Part shown: positions 19,269 to 27,638 of the stretch, piece by piece
How positions within the stretch are numbered: the stretch's first letter is position 1
Layout: each line of letters begins with the position of its first letter
Source of the DNA: Paenibacillus sp. RC67
GTDB lineage: Bacteria > Bacillota > Bacilli > Paenibacillales > NBRC-103111
Length of the DNA: 64,000 bases
Reading direction: 5' to 3'
NCBI RefSeq assembly: GCF_030020805.1
Contig: NZ_CP125098.1
Coordinates: forward strand, 1,592,001-1,656,000
Program-made: the position numbers and the translations under genes
The notes under the pieces: generated by a model
The model's input: the letters and a program-made list of their open reading frames with translations, nothing else
Told to the model about the DNA's origin: nothing
Database searches by the model: none

Positions 19269-20285
19269 TTATTCCACCCCGGTTCGCCATTGGTTCATCA
19301 ACTGCTCGCGGACACGAGCTGCTATATCGAAGCGGTACGCGGGATATAAATTTTCCAGCTTGACGGAAGCGAGCAGCGGATTCACAGGAATGTCGGGTGT
19401 AACCGGAAAAGAGAAGGCGATATTCATATAATCCGCCTGAACCTCGCGCGACAGCATGAAGTCGACGAACTGCTTCGCTGCAGCTGGGTTGTTGCCACCC
19501 TTTAGGATTGAGATAGCGCCTATCTCCCAGCCGGCCTGCGGTGGGATGACTGAACGTATATCGTAGCCTGAGTTTTTGAAGCGCAGCTGGTCGCCCAGGA
19601 AGCTGACGACGGCAGCGACCTCGCCTTCTGCTAGACGCTGCGCGCTTGTGATGCCGGCGAACGTTGTCGAGGCGCTTTGCTTCTTCAGCTTCTGCATGAG
19701 GCTGATGGCCTCATGCTCACCCCGCTGCTGCGCGAGCGAAGCAAGCAGTGTGTATCCCGTACCCGATGTTTCCGGGTCGGGAATTTGGATCTTGCCCGCT
19801 AGCTCCGGCCGCAGCAGGTCTTCGTACTGCTGCGGCATTGGCAGGGAGGCCAGCTGAGGATCGCGCTGCCACACGCTCTGATTGACGCCGATGGCGAGAG
19901 CGCCCATATACATGCCTGTCCAGTAGCCGTCGCTGTCTTTGTATTTGGCAGGGATACTGCCGACAGCGGGGGACAGGTAGTGAACGGATTTGCTCTTGTT
20001 CTTCAGCTGCTCATGAAGGTCGGCAGGACCGCCAAGCACGACGTCGATGCCCGTTTTGCCAAGCGTCAGCAAGCGGTAGCTTGCTTCTCCACTGGACATA
20101 CGGATGAGCTCATAGGGCTGATCCGTCTTTTTCTTGAACGTCTCCAGCAATATGCGTCCCTCATCCTCTTGGAAAATAACGTACACCTTAAGCGGCTGAT
20201 TGCTCTTTTTTTCGCTGAACAGCATAATGCCGGCAGCGACTGCTATGACCAATGCCAACGCGATGAGCCATTCCTTTTTCCGCAT
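19269..20285 (-). CDS. ABC substrate-binding protein, AfuA/FbpA-like (second receptor)
   Basis: A 338-aa binding protein anchored by one N-terminal hydrophobic segment (residues 5-22) with no lipobox Cys. VYVIFQEDEGRILLETFKK and the later GGPADLHEQLK closely parallel the binding protein encoded at 23219 (VYSIFQEEEARKILDKF, GGPADSHEVLK), so this importer has two paralogous receptors. The family (COG1840-type) covers ferric iron, 2-aminoethylphosphonate and hexose-phosphate receptors; the ligand cannot be chosen from sequence. It is the last gene of a leftward cluster, separated from the ATPase gene by a hairpin with a T-run, so it is probably expressed at a lower level by read-through. It converges with the 17163 gene. 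Confidence 0.9.
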   Translation of the reverse strand: MRKKEWLIALALVIAVAAGIMLFSEKKSNQPLKVYVIFQEDEGRILLETFKKKTDQPYELIRMSSGEASYRLLTLGKTGIDVVLGGPADLHEQLKNKSKSVHYLSPAVGSIPAKYKDSDGYWTGMYMGALAIGVNQSVWQRDPQLASLPMPQQYEDLLRPELAGKIQIPDPETSGTGYTLLASLAQQRGEHEAISLMQKLKKQSASTTFAGITSAQRLAEGEVAAVVSFLGDQLRFKNSGYDIRSVIPPQAGWEIGAISILKGGNNPAAAKQFVDFMLSREVQADYMNIAFSFPVTPDIPVNPLLASVKLENLYPAYRFDIAARVREQLMNQWRTGVE

Positions 20286-20307
20286 GATCCTGCCTCCTCC
20301 TGAACAG

Positions 20308-20338
20308 CCAAAAAAGGAAACACAAGTTTCCTTTTGGT
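20308..20338 (-). terminator. Terminator or attenuator between ATPase and second binding protein
   Basis: Read leftward, AAAGGAAAC pairs with GTTTCCTTT around a 4-nt loop and runs into TTTTGG. It would end most transcripts after the ATPase gene and limit expression of the distal receptor gene. Confidence 0.65.
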
Positions 20339-20349
20339 TGAATCATAAA

Positions 20350-21438
20350 TTATGCTGTGGTTTTAATCAAATGGATTTTTTCTGCGGCTGCACTGATCAT
20401 AACATTCCCCTCGAAGCGGGTTTGACCGATATCATAAACGTCGACAATCCATTCTTTCATCGTATCGTCGAGAATAAAATAACGCTCCTTCTCGCCGAGG
20501 AACATGGAGGATTTTACAAAGCCGCTGATGACAAAATCGGTGTCGGTGTAAGCAGCGTTGATGCGCATGGATTCAGGACGGATGCTGAGCAGCACCTGTT
20601 CGCCCGGCTGTACGGCTTCATCACTAGTAGCTACTGCAGTACGTGTCTTCCCTTTGATAGCATACTCAACAGTAGCTTGCCCACTGGCGGTTTGCTGTAC
20701 GACAGCATCCGCAAAATTCGTTGTGCCTATGAAATCGGCGACATAAGGTGTACGCGGCTTATAATAAATCTCATGTGGCGTACCGTATTGATCGATGGCG
20801 CCCTTGTTGAAGACCACGATGTAGTCCGACATCGACAAAGCTTCCAATTGATCATGCGTAACGTAAATGACGGTTAAGCCAAGCTCCTGCTGGATCGTGC
20901 GCAGCTCGACGCGAACCTCCTCGCGAAGCTTGGCGTCCAGGTTGGAGAGCGGCTCGTCGAGCAGGATGATCGGCGAGTTCATGACAAGCGCCCGTGCCAT
21001 CGCAACGCGCTGCTGCTGGCCACCGGACATTTGGTGCGGATAACGCTCCTCCAGCCCGGTCAGCTTTACCTTGGCAAGCGCACCAGCGACGCGCTCTTGT
21101 ACTTCCGCCTCAGGCCGCTTCTGAATATCCAAACCGTATGCGACATTATCGAATACGGTCATGTGCGGGAAGAGAGCGTACTCTTGGAACACCATCGGTG
21201 TTCCCCTCTTATAAGGAGGAAGATCGTTAACGAGCTTGCCGTCAATGCGAATCTCGCCTTCATCAATCGTATAGAAGCCTGCGATGGAGCGAAGCAGCGT
21301 TGTTTTGCCGCAGCCGCTCGGCCCAAGGAATGTAATGAATTTACCGCGTTCAATTTGCAGATGAATCTGCTTGAGGACGTGATTATCGCCAAATACTTTG
21401 TTGACATTTTTCAAATCGAGTAACACTTGCGAGCTCAT
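20350..21438 (-). CDS. ABC transporter ATPase, FbpC/PotA-like with C-terminal TOBE region
   Basis: A 362-aa nucleotide-binding subunit. Walker A is GPSGCGKTT, the ABC signature MSGGQQQR, and Walker B ILLDEPLSNLD. The C-terminal 120 residues (about 240-362) form the TOBE-type extension of this importer class. The frame extends upstream to 21468, but ATG 21438 has AGGAGTGAGGCGC before it and a normal N-terminus (MSSQVLLDLKNVNKVFG). It energises the fused permease whose stop lies 19 bp upstream. Confidence 0.95.
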   Translation of the reverse strand: MSSQVLLDLKNVNKVFGDNHVLKQIHLQIERGKFITFLGPSGCGKTTLLRSIAGFYTIDEGEIRIDGKLVNDLPPYKRGTPMVFQEYALFPHMTVFDNVAYGLDIQKRPEAEVQERVAGALAKVKLTGLEERYPHQMSGGQQQRVAMARALVMNSPIILLDEPLSNLDAKLREEVRVELRTIQQELGLTVIYVTHDQLEALSMSDYIVVFNKGAIDQYGTPHEIYYKPRTPYVADFIGTTNFADAVVQQTASGQATVEYAIKGKTRTAVATSDEAVQPGEQVLLSIRPESMRINAAYTDTDFVISGFVKSSMFLGEKERYFILDDTMKEWIVDVYDIGQTRFEGNVMISAAAEKIHLIKTTA

Positions 21439-21457
21439 GCGCCTCACTCCTGACGTT

Positions 21458-23116
21458 TTAGAAATCAAATATTTTAACCTTTGAACGGAATATCAGCTTC
21501 ATAATACCGAGCGTTGCCAGTGTCGCGCCCATCAAGCCTACGGCGACTGCGGCTGCCCAATAATAGGTGCCGGTCTCAGCATAGTTGAAGATAGAGACCG
21601 CGGCGACAACCCATTTGGGGGTAATCAGGAACACGATGGTGCTTAAGGTGTTCATATTTTTCATAAAAGCATAGACGAAGTTGGCGACGACGGTTTTTTG
21701 CAGCATCGGGAAGACAATCGTAGTGAGTGTCTTTCTGCTGTCCGCACCCAGGTTCGTAGCTGCTTCTTCAATCGATTTGTCTACCTGCTTGAATGATGCG
21801 GTCAGTCCTCGATAGCCGACAGGCATCTGCTTGAGCAGCATGGCTACGATAATCAAGACAGCGGATCCTTGAAGGACGATAGGTCCTGAGCTGAAAGCGA
21901 CGATTAACGCCAGTCCAACGAATGTACCAGGAAGAGCAATCGGCAGTACGGCGATGAAATCGAGCCATCTTTTGCCTGGAAAAGGCTTGCGGACGATAAC
22001 ATAGGCTAATACAAGCGCAAAGGCGACAGCAAGGAACGAGCTGACTAACGACAGCACAAGACTGTTCATAACGGCAGGACTGGACGGATTAAATACAATT
22101 TTCATAATATGGTCTAATGTAAAAGTGTTGTCCCGGCCAAAATTGTTGGTAAAAGCGAACAAAATCGTAATGGCGAACATCGCCAGGATGAAGACGGACA
22201 TGAGGCTGTTGAACGTAAACAACACGATATCGGTTTTGCGGGACGTCGTCACTCGGTTCAGACCCGATACCGGCTTGCCTGTAATCGTCGAATAGGAGCC
22301 CTTGGACAGCAGCTTGTTCTGGATGACGAACACGAGCAGGGCAGGGATGACCAGGATAATACCCATGACGGATGCGAGACCCGGCTCATTATTAATGATT
22401 TCACCATAAATTTCAACGGCCAGAAGCGAGTAATTGCCGCCAATCAGCTTCGGATTCCCGAAATCCGCGAAGCAGTTGATGGCTACCAGCAGGAAAGCGT
22501 TAATGACACCCGGCAGCGCCAGCTTGAGTGTAATCGTACGAAATAGGTGGAAACCACGGGCACCTAAGTTTTGTGCTGCGATTTCAAGATTGGGAGAGAT
22601 AGCTCGAAGGACGCCGGTAATTGTCATATAAGCAAGCGGGAAATAGGAGATCGTCTGTACGATCCATAGTCCCGGCAGGCCATAAAGATCAAGCTCAACG
22701 CCGAACCAGGCTTTCATCCATTGGGAAACCATGCCGCCTCTGCCGAACAAAAGCAAGAAGGCGAGACCGGTCATGACCGACGGCGCAAGGATCGGGAGGA
22801 AAGCGATGAAGCGGAAAAATTTCTTTCCTCTGATGTTGCTGTAATGGATCGAATACGCATAAATAAATCCGCATACTGTTGCGGTCAGAGCGGATAAGGT
22901 GGAGCTGACGACGGTGTTAAGCAGAGCGGTACCGTAACGGCTTTTGCTGAAAAAGGTTATCCAGTTGTCCGCGCCTGGCAAAGCTACGACATAAATGAGA
23001 GGATACACGACAAAGAGACAAAGCACGGCAAAGCTGATGAGAACCAAAATCAGGGAAGAAGGATCTTTGACCAGCCGACCGACCGATGCGCCCATGCCTG
23101 TTTTTTCTATAATCAT
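21458..23116 (-). CDS. Fused double permease of an AfuB/FbpB-type importer
   Basis: A 552-aa membrane protein of about twelve helices made of two tandem binding-protein-dependent permease domains, each with an EAA-like loop: EIAAQNLGARGFHLF near 190 and EEAATNLGADSRKTL near 470. This two-in-one architecture is typical of ferric-iron and related importers, so no second permease gene is needed. It lies between the receptor gene (102 bp upstream, hairpin in the gap) and the ATPase gene. The start at 23116 is uncertain because GGAAGGTGG lies about 14 nt upstream; ATG at 23095 is the alternative. Confidence 0.93.
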   Translation of the reverse strand: MIIEKTGMGASVGRLVKDPSSLILVLISFAVLCLFVVYPLIYVVALPGADNWITFFSKSRYGTALLNTVVSSTLSALTATVCGFIYAYSIHYSNIRGKKFFRFIAFLPILAPSVMTGLAFLLLFGRGGMVSQWMKAWFGVELDLYGLPGLWIVQTISYFPLAYMTITGVLRAISPNLEIAAQNLGARGFHLFRTITLKLALPGVINAFLLVAINCFADFGNPKLIGGNYSLLAVEIYGEIINNEPGLASVMGIILVIPALLVFVIQNKLLSKGSYSTITGKPVSGLNRVTTSRKTDIVLFTFNSLMSVFILAMFAITILFAFTNNFGRDNTFTLDHIMKIVFNPSSPAVMNSLVLSLVSSFLAVAFALVLAYVIVRKPFPGKRWLDFIAVLPIALPGTFVGLALIVAFSSGPIVLQGSAVLIIVAMLLKQMPVGYRGLTASFKQVDKSIEEAATNLGADSRKTLTTIVFPMLQKTVVANFVYAFMKNMNTLSTIVFLITPKWVVAAVSIFNYAETGTYYWAAAVAVGLMGATLATLGIMKLIFRSKVKIFDF

Positions 23117-23160
23117 AGGAGGCTATGACCACCTTCCGAATTCATTGTTGTGAGGGAGGG

Positions 23161-23191
23161 GAGTCCGAGAGGACAAAGCCTGCACGGACTC
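23161..23191 (-). other. Intercistronic hairpin between receptor and permease genes
   Basis: GAGTCCG pairs with CGGACTC around a 17-nt loop, without a following T-run on either strand. Probably a stabiliser of the receptor message rather than a full terminator. Confidence 0.4.
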
Positions 23192-23218
23192 TAACAGCAT
23201 CCCGGGAATACCGACGGC

Positions 23219-24253
23219 TTATTTCAAGTCTTTCAATGCGTCCTGCAGCTCTTTACGCTGATCGGCCGCTTTCCATAAGCTGTAGGATTGATTGTACTTC
23301 GTTGTTTTAATATCGATACCGTTTTTCGGAACAGGAACGCCAGGTTTTACAGAAACAGCCATTGCGGACTCGCTGTAAAGGACACCAGGCTCTTTGGTAA
23401 GCATGTAGTCCATTAACTTCTTAGCGTTAGCTGTGTTAGGTCCACCTTTGACAATAGCCAGGCCGCCTACTTCGTAGCCTGCAGCTTCAGGAACGATACT
23501 CACAATTGGATTGCCTTGGTTTTTGATCTTTAACTGGTCGCCGAGGAACGTAACACCGATAGTGTACTCACCCTTAGCAGCTTTTTGAATCGGCTCGATG
23601 CCGGACTTCGGTCTTTCTTTCAGGTTAGGCAGAAGCTGCCCTACGTACTTGAGCATTTCATCTTTGCCCCATACTTGAGCGAGGGAAGCGACGGCGGTGT
23701 AAGCCGTACCGGATGTGGCAGGGTCGGACATGCCGATCTCGCCTTTGAATTTAGGGTCCAGCAACTCCTTGAACGTTTGCGGATAAGGGGCAGTTCCATA
23801 TTTCTCTTTCCAGCGCTGCTCGTTAATGCCGATGGCAACAGGATTTAAGTAAAATCCGGTCCAGAAGCCTTCCTTATCCTTCATGTTGTCAGGAATGTCT
23901 GACGCGTTCTTCGAAATGTAGCTCTCCAGAGCACCTGCTTTCTTAAGTACTTCATGAGAGTCGGCAGGACCGCCCATCAGGAAGTCAGCCTGCGGCTTGC
24001 CCATTTCATTCTGAACGCGAGTTACCGCTTCTCCACTTGGCAGGCGAAGTACTTCGTAATCAATGCCTGTTTCGGCTTTAAACTTATCAAGAATTTTACG
24101 CGCTTCCTCTTCCTGGAAAATCGAATACACGGTAATCTTGCCTTTAGCTTTGTCAGAGAACATCCCTGATTTGTAAGTGAAAAATCCTGCTATCAGGACA
24201 ACGATAATAACGGAAACGATCATTACCGAGCTGTTGCTTTTCTTTCTAGCCAT
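23219..24253 (-). CDS. ABC substrate-binding protein, AfuA/FbpA-like (first receptor)
   Basis: A 344-aa receptor held by an N-terminal membrane segment (residues 9-27, SVMIVSVIIVVLIAGFF); no lipobox. GGPADSHEVLK and SDPATSGTAYTA follow the COG1840-type fold. The frame begins at 24274, but ATG 24253 is preceded by GAGGGGATGG at suitable spacing and is chosen. It is the first transport gene behind a two-component system and an unknown membrane-anchored gene, 25 bp after the latter. In comparable systems such as HptA-HptRS of Staphylococcus, a receptor of this family also serves as the sensor's ligand-binding partner, so it may have a signalling role here too (inference). Confidence 0.92.
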   Translation of the reverse strand: MARKKSNSSVMIVSVIIVVLIAGFFTYKSGMFSDKAKGKITVYSIFQEEEARKILDKFKAETGIDYEVLRLPSGEAVTRVQNEMGKPQADFLMGGPADSHEVLKKAGALESYISKNASDIPDNMKDKEGFWTGFYLNPVAIGINEQRWKEKYGTAPYPQTFKELLDPKFKGEIGMSDPATSGTAYTAVASLAQVWGKDEMLKYVGQLLPNLKERPKSGIEPIQKAAKGEYTIGVTFLGDQLKIKNQGNPIVSIVPEAAGYEVGGLAIVKGGPNTANAKKLMDYMLTKEPGVLYSESAMAVSVKPGVPVPKNGIDIKTTKYNQSYSLWKAADQRKELQDALKDLK

Positions 24254-24278
24254 TTCTACCAACCATCCCCTCAATAAG

Positions 24279-25064
24279 TTAGGAGGCTTCTCTTAGCTTG
24301 AAATAGGCTTTATGGTTCGTCTCGTCGAGCAAATCAAAGACAACGAAGTAAGCGTTGTCATATCGATCGATATGCAGCCAATGCTTACGGTTTTTCTCCT
24401 CTCCGGCAAGCTGCACGACATAGTGGGAGCTCGGCGGTTCTTCAGTGAAATTGAAGTGACTGAAGTCGATGAGTCGCACGGACGTACGCATTTGCATCGT
24501 TAGAGAGGCTCGTTCGCTGGCAGACAGCGGTGTAAGAACGCCGTTCTCCAGCCTGAAAACCTCATGCTCCGCATTGTCGATCGCTGCACTTACCGTATCC
24601 GCAGTCAATGTTTTGTCTATCAGCATATTCTGAAGCTTGCGGATCTCTGCGCTAACCTCCAACGAGTTCACCGAATCGGAACCGAAAAGAAAGCCGCTTG
24701 TTCCTATCTGGAACGAGACGTCTTCCTGATCCAGATAGGCTATGGAACCAGATAGCAGCAAACGGGAAGCGTTTGCACGGTTTTCCTGACGGCCTGAGCT
24801 GAGCAGGCGGGCAAAAGATTCCTTCCACGCAATAAGCTCTTTCGGATCCTCGATGGAGATAGTGCCGATCCCGGGATAAGTGATGTTCATACGCATAGGA
24901 ACGCCGTCGAACATATCACGGCTGTTCGGTTCCCGGGGAATAATCCTGACTTCATCTACGCCGGTGCGGAACAAATAGGCAAAGATACCGATCAGTGTAC
25001 ACCCGATGACGATTTGTAACAAGATGAGACGTAACCATGAAAGCCCTTTCTTCTCCTCTTGCAT
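24279..25064 (-). CDS. Unknown membrane-anchored protein between kinase and importer genes
   Basis: A 261-aa protein I do not recognise. One hydrophobic segment at residues 11-31 (RLILLQIVIGCTLIGIFAYL) puts the remaining 230 residues outside the membrane. The extracytoplasmic part has alternating strands and no Cys or catalytic motif that stands out. ATG follows AAGGAGAGTATTCTAC. It lies 43 bp after the kinase gene and 25 bp before the receptor gene, so it is very likely co-expressed with both. It may be an accessory that links receptor and kinase, but no direct evidence supports this. Confidence 0.85.
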   Translation of the reverse strand: MQEEKKGLSWLRLILLQIVIGCTLIGIFAYLFRTGVDEVRIIPREPNSRDMFDGVPMRMNITYPGIGTISIEDPKELIAWKESFARLLSSGRQENRANASRLLLSGSIAYLDQEDVSFQIGTSGFLFGSDSVNSLEVSAEIRKLQNMLIDKTLTADTVSAAIDNAEHEVFRLENGVLTPLSASERASLTMQMRTSVRLIDFSHFNFTEEPPSSHYVVQLAGEEKNRKHWLHIDRYDNAYFVVFDLLDETNHKAYFKLREAS

Positions 25065-25107
25065 GTAGAATACTCTCCTTTTATCTCAAAAAAATCGTAG
25101 GTTTGTA

Positions 25108-26550
25108 TCAATTTTGTAACAAAACGGGGGAAGGCAATTTTTGCGTCTGAAAATGCAGCTGAACCACGGTGCCTTGTCCAGGCTTGCTGCGGATATGGAT
25201 GCTTCCACCCTGCAGCTCCATCAGCTGCTTGCACAGCGGCAGACCAAGTCCATGAGAATGGCTCGATATCGGACGGTGTTCTTTTTGCTCGGCCGGAAGA
25301 AATAGAGCCTGAACTTCCTGCTCGGTCATGCCCTTCCCGTTGTCGGAAATGCGAATAATGCTGCTGCCGTCCACGCTCTCGGATTCCAGCTCAATATGGA
25401 GCTGAGTGCACTCGCTGTGTTTGATTGCATTGTCGATCAAGTTGAAAAGCACCTGTTGGGTGCGCTTCGGATCGAAATAGGCATAGCAGGCTTCCATGGA
25501 TAGCGTCGTCGCGATCAGAGACTTTTGCAGCGTCGGTTCGACGATTTGCAGACTGTCTGCAAGCACAGCGGCAAGGTCAGCGTTCTCCGTCTGCACTCTC
25601 CATGCTTCGTCGCCTTTGAGAGAAGAGTGAAGCAGCTCCTCAACCATCTGCAGAAGACGAGTACTTTCTTTGCGAATATACCCATTGCAGCTGCGGATAT
25701 CATCGATCCGCTCCAGCTTGTCGATTAAATCGGAAAATCCCATAATCGAGGTGAGCGGCGTTTTCAGCTCATGAGTTACGTTATCGTAAAACTTTTTCTG
25801 CTTGCCCTGCTCGTAATGCAGCAGCTCGATATGCTCCTGCAGAGCCCTGGACATCTGATTGAAATCGTTCGCGAGCTCCCTTACTTCGTCATGGCTGCGT
25901 ACGGTGATCTTCCGGCTGAAATCGCCTACGGCTACTCGCTTCAGCGCCTGCTGGAGCGCTTGCAGGGGCTGCATGATGAAGAACGAGAAGGAGTAGCTCG
26001 CCAGTAGGGCGATCAGTAGGCATCCCACCGCAACGCCAATGAACCAGCGACGCATTTCGGTTAACGTCTGCTCATGCTGGTTCAGATCGAGAAGGTAGCG
26101 AAAGCCGCCGACAATTTTTCCTTCAAAGGTAAAAGGGGAGGCATAGATCAGCAGCTTCTGGCCTTCAACCTCGGTGATGACCGATGCAGTCTGGCCGTCG
26201 AGCGCAGCGTCAATGTCACTTCGCTTGATCAAATCTTCCCTGTTACCGCTATCCCCGACAATAGTACCCTCGGAGTCGAACAACTGCACTTGAAAGTTGC
26301 TGTTGGCTGCCAAATGCGATGCAATCAAGGGTGCATATGTACCTGAAAATAGCTGTTCAATGCTAATTTTTTTATCATTAACAATCTTGAGCGCCTCGAT
26401 TCGATGCAGAGAGTAGTATTGGCTTAAAGTCTGGGTATCGCGCTCAATCATGCTTTTGCTCAATGTGTAATTAATGACCACGTACATTGCTGCTAACAGC
26501 ATGATAATGGTGATCATATGCTGAATGAACAATTTATTGCGCAGCCTCAT
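25108..26550 (-). CDS. HAMP-domain sensor histidine kinase
   Basis: A 480-aa membrane kinase: helix 10-31, extracytoplasmic sensor region about 32-168, helix about 169-192, HAMP about 193-245. The H-box has phospho-accepting His260 in VTHELKTPLTS, the N-box is NLIDNAIKHSE (Asn374), G1 is DNGKGM (403-408) and G2 is HGLGLPL (433-439). All key residues are intact. ATG follows GGAGGTCTAAATC inside the end of the response-regulator gene, 3 bp apart. It pairs with the OmpR-type regulator upstream and presumably controls the importer genes downstream. Confidence 0.96.
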   Translation of the reverse strand: MRLRNKLFIQHMITIIMLLAAMYVVINYTLSKSMIERDTQTLSQYYSLHRIEALKIVNDKKISIEQLFSGTYAPLIASHLAANSNFQVQLFDSEGTIVGDSGNREDLIKRSDIDAALDGQTASVITEVEGQKLLIYASPFTFEGKIVGGFRYLLDLNQHEQTLTEMRRWFIGVAVGCLLIALLASYSFSFFIMQPLQALQQALKRVAVGDFSRKITVRSHDEVRELANDFNQMSRALQEHIELLHYEQGKQKKFYDNVTHELKTPLTSIMGFSDLIDKLERIDDIRSCNGYIRKESTRLLQMVEELLHSSLKGDEAWRVQTENADLAAVLADSLQIVEPTLQKSLIATTLSMEACYAYFDPKRTQQVLFNLIDNAIKHSECTQLHIELESESVDGSSIIRISDNGKGMTEQEVQALFLPAEQKEHRPISSHSHGLGLPLCKQLMELQGGSIHIRSKPGQGTVVQLHFQTQKLPSPVLLQN

Positions 26551-26553
26551 GAT

Positions 26554-27228
26554 TTAGACCTCCAGCTTATAGCCCATCCCGTGAACGGTGGCGAGTACAT
26601 GCTCATGGGGTCTCAATTTCTCCCGGAGACGGTTCACCAGCATATCTACGGCACGCGTTTGTCCATAATATTCGTAGCCCCATACTTGATCGAGCAGATG
26701 CTCGCGGGAGAACACCTTTTTCGGATTTTTACATAGCAGCCACATGAGCTCGAACTCCTTGCTTGTCGTCTTCACCAGCTTGCCGGCTACCTTGAGAGTA
26801 CGCTCGGTCCGGTCGATTTCCAGCACACCAATCTGAAGGCAATCAGCAGAAGATTCTATTGTATCCGCTTTCATGCGACGCATGACGGCGCGTATCCGCA
26901 GGATCAGCTCCCGTGTTTCAAAAGGTTTCGTCAAATAATCGTCGGCACCGAGCTGGAAGCCGAGTATTTTATCGTTCATTTCGTTCTTGGCTGTCAGAAC
27001 AATGACCGGAATATCTTTATAAGTATGCCGAAGCTGCTTCAACAGCTCGAATCCTGATTGATCAGGCAGCATCAGATCTAGCAGGATCAGGTCGATAGGG
27101 GTGGAGGCTAGCTCGCTTAGCCCAGCGCTAACGGTGCCGGCAACGATGGGTTGAAAGCCTTCGACTTCTAGGCTGAGTTTCAGCAGCATTTGGATGCTGG
27201 AATCGTCTTCGATAATTAAAATGTTCAC
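26554..27228 (-). CDS. OmpR-family response regulator
   Basis: A 224-aa regulator: receiver domain with Asp8/Asp9, phospho-acceptor Asp51 (LLDLMLPD) and Lys101 (YLTKPF), then a winged-helix DNA-binding domain ending MGYKLEV. GTG start at 27228 with GGAAAGGAAG upstream. First gene of the leftward cluster 27228 to 19269; its partner kinase follows after 3 bp. The promoter should lie in 27229-27360, where I see no clear palindrome. Confidence 0.96.
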   Translation of the reverse strand: MNILIIEDDSSIQMLLKLSLEVEGFQPIVAGTVSAGLSELASTPIDLILLDLMLPDQSGFELLKQLRHTYKDIPVIVLTAKNEMNDKILGFQLGADDYLTKPFETRELILRIRAVMRRMKADTIESSADCLQIGVLEIDRTERTLKVAGKLVKTTSKEFELMWLLCKNPKKVFSREHLLDQVWGYEYYGQTRAVDMLVNRLREKLRPHEHVLATVHGMGYKLEV

Positions 27229-27360
27229 CGGGAGGCTTCCTTTCCGTAAACGATTATAGTTCTGTAGTCCGTGATCATTAACGTTAGTTTATACGTTCAT
27301 TCTACACGAGTCTTTTTTGTTGTAAAGCTTGGATGATTGGAAACGGATGGCGATGAGGTA

Positions 27361-27382
27361 ACGTGACGTGACGTGACGTGAC
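27361..27382. repeat. Four-copy ACGTG pentanucleotide tandem repeat
   Basis: ACGTG occurs four times in direct succession, followed by AC, just upstream of the -35 box of the tRNA-Lys gene and between the divergent response-regulator and tRNA genes. It could be slippage-prone or an upstream regulatory array. Confidence 0.9.
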
Positions 27383-27389
27383 AATTCAT

Positions 27390-27419
27390 TTGATTGCTTT
27401 ATTGAATATGTGGTACAAT
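27390..27419 (+). promoter_or_regulatory. Sigma-A-type promoter of the tRNA-Lys gene
   Basis: -35 TTGATT (27390-27395) and -10 TACAAT (27414-27419) are separated by 18 bp; the tRNA starts 12 nt after the -10 box. Confidence 0.6.
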
Positions 27420-27431
27420 ACTATTGTACTT

Positions 27432-27503
27432 AGGTCCGTAGCTCAATGGCAGAGCAACCGGCTCTTAACCGGTAGGTTGTGGGTTCGACCCCCACCGGGC
27501 CTA
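27432..27503 (+). tRNA. tRNA-Lys (anticodon CTT)
   Basis: A 72-nt cloverleaf: acceptor AGGTCCG pairs fully with CGGGCCT (one G-U), D-stem GCTC/GAGC, anticodon stem ACCGG/CCGGT with loop CTCTTAA, giving anticodon CTT (reads AAG). Variable loop AGGTT, T-stem GTGGG/CCCAC with loop TTCGACC. Discriminator A; no CCA is encoded (TCC follows). A lone tRNA gene with its own promoter and terminator. Confidence 0.97.
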
Positions 27504-27523
27504 TCCAACAAATATTCATACGC

Positions 27524-27559
27524 AAAGCCCTCTTTCCTTTGGGACAGAGGGCTTTTTTT
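27524..27559 (+). terminator. Intrinsic terminator of the tRNA-Lys gene
   Basis: AAAGCCCTCT pairs with AGAGGGCTTT around a 12-nt loop, followed by a T-run. Confidence 0.9.
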
Positions 27560-27597
27560 GAAACAATCTAACCATGCATCTATGATCAGACAATAAA

Positions 27598-27632
27598 AGG
27601 AGCCTCTTCGCTTACCGAAGAGGCTCTTTAAC
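27598..27632 (-). terminator. Intrinsic terminator of the malic enzyme operon
   Basis: Read leftward, AGAGCCTCTTCG pairs with CGAAGAGGCTC(C) around a 5-nt loop and continues into TTTTATT, 7 bp after the malic enzyme stop. Confidence 0.85.
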
Positions 27633-27638
27633 AAACTT

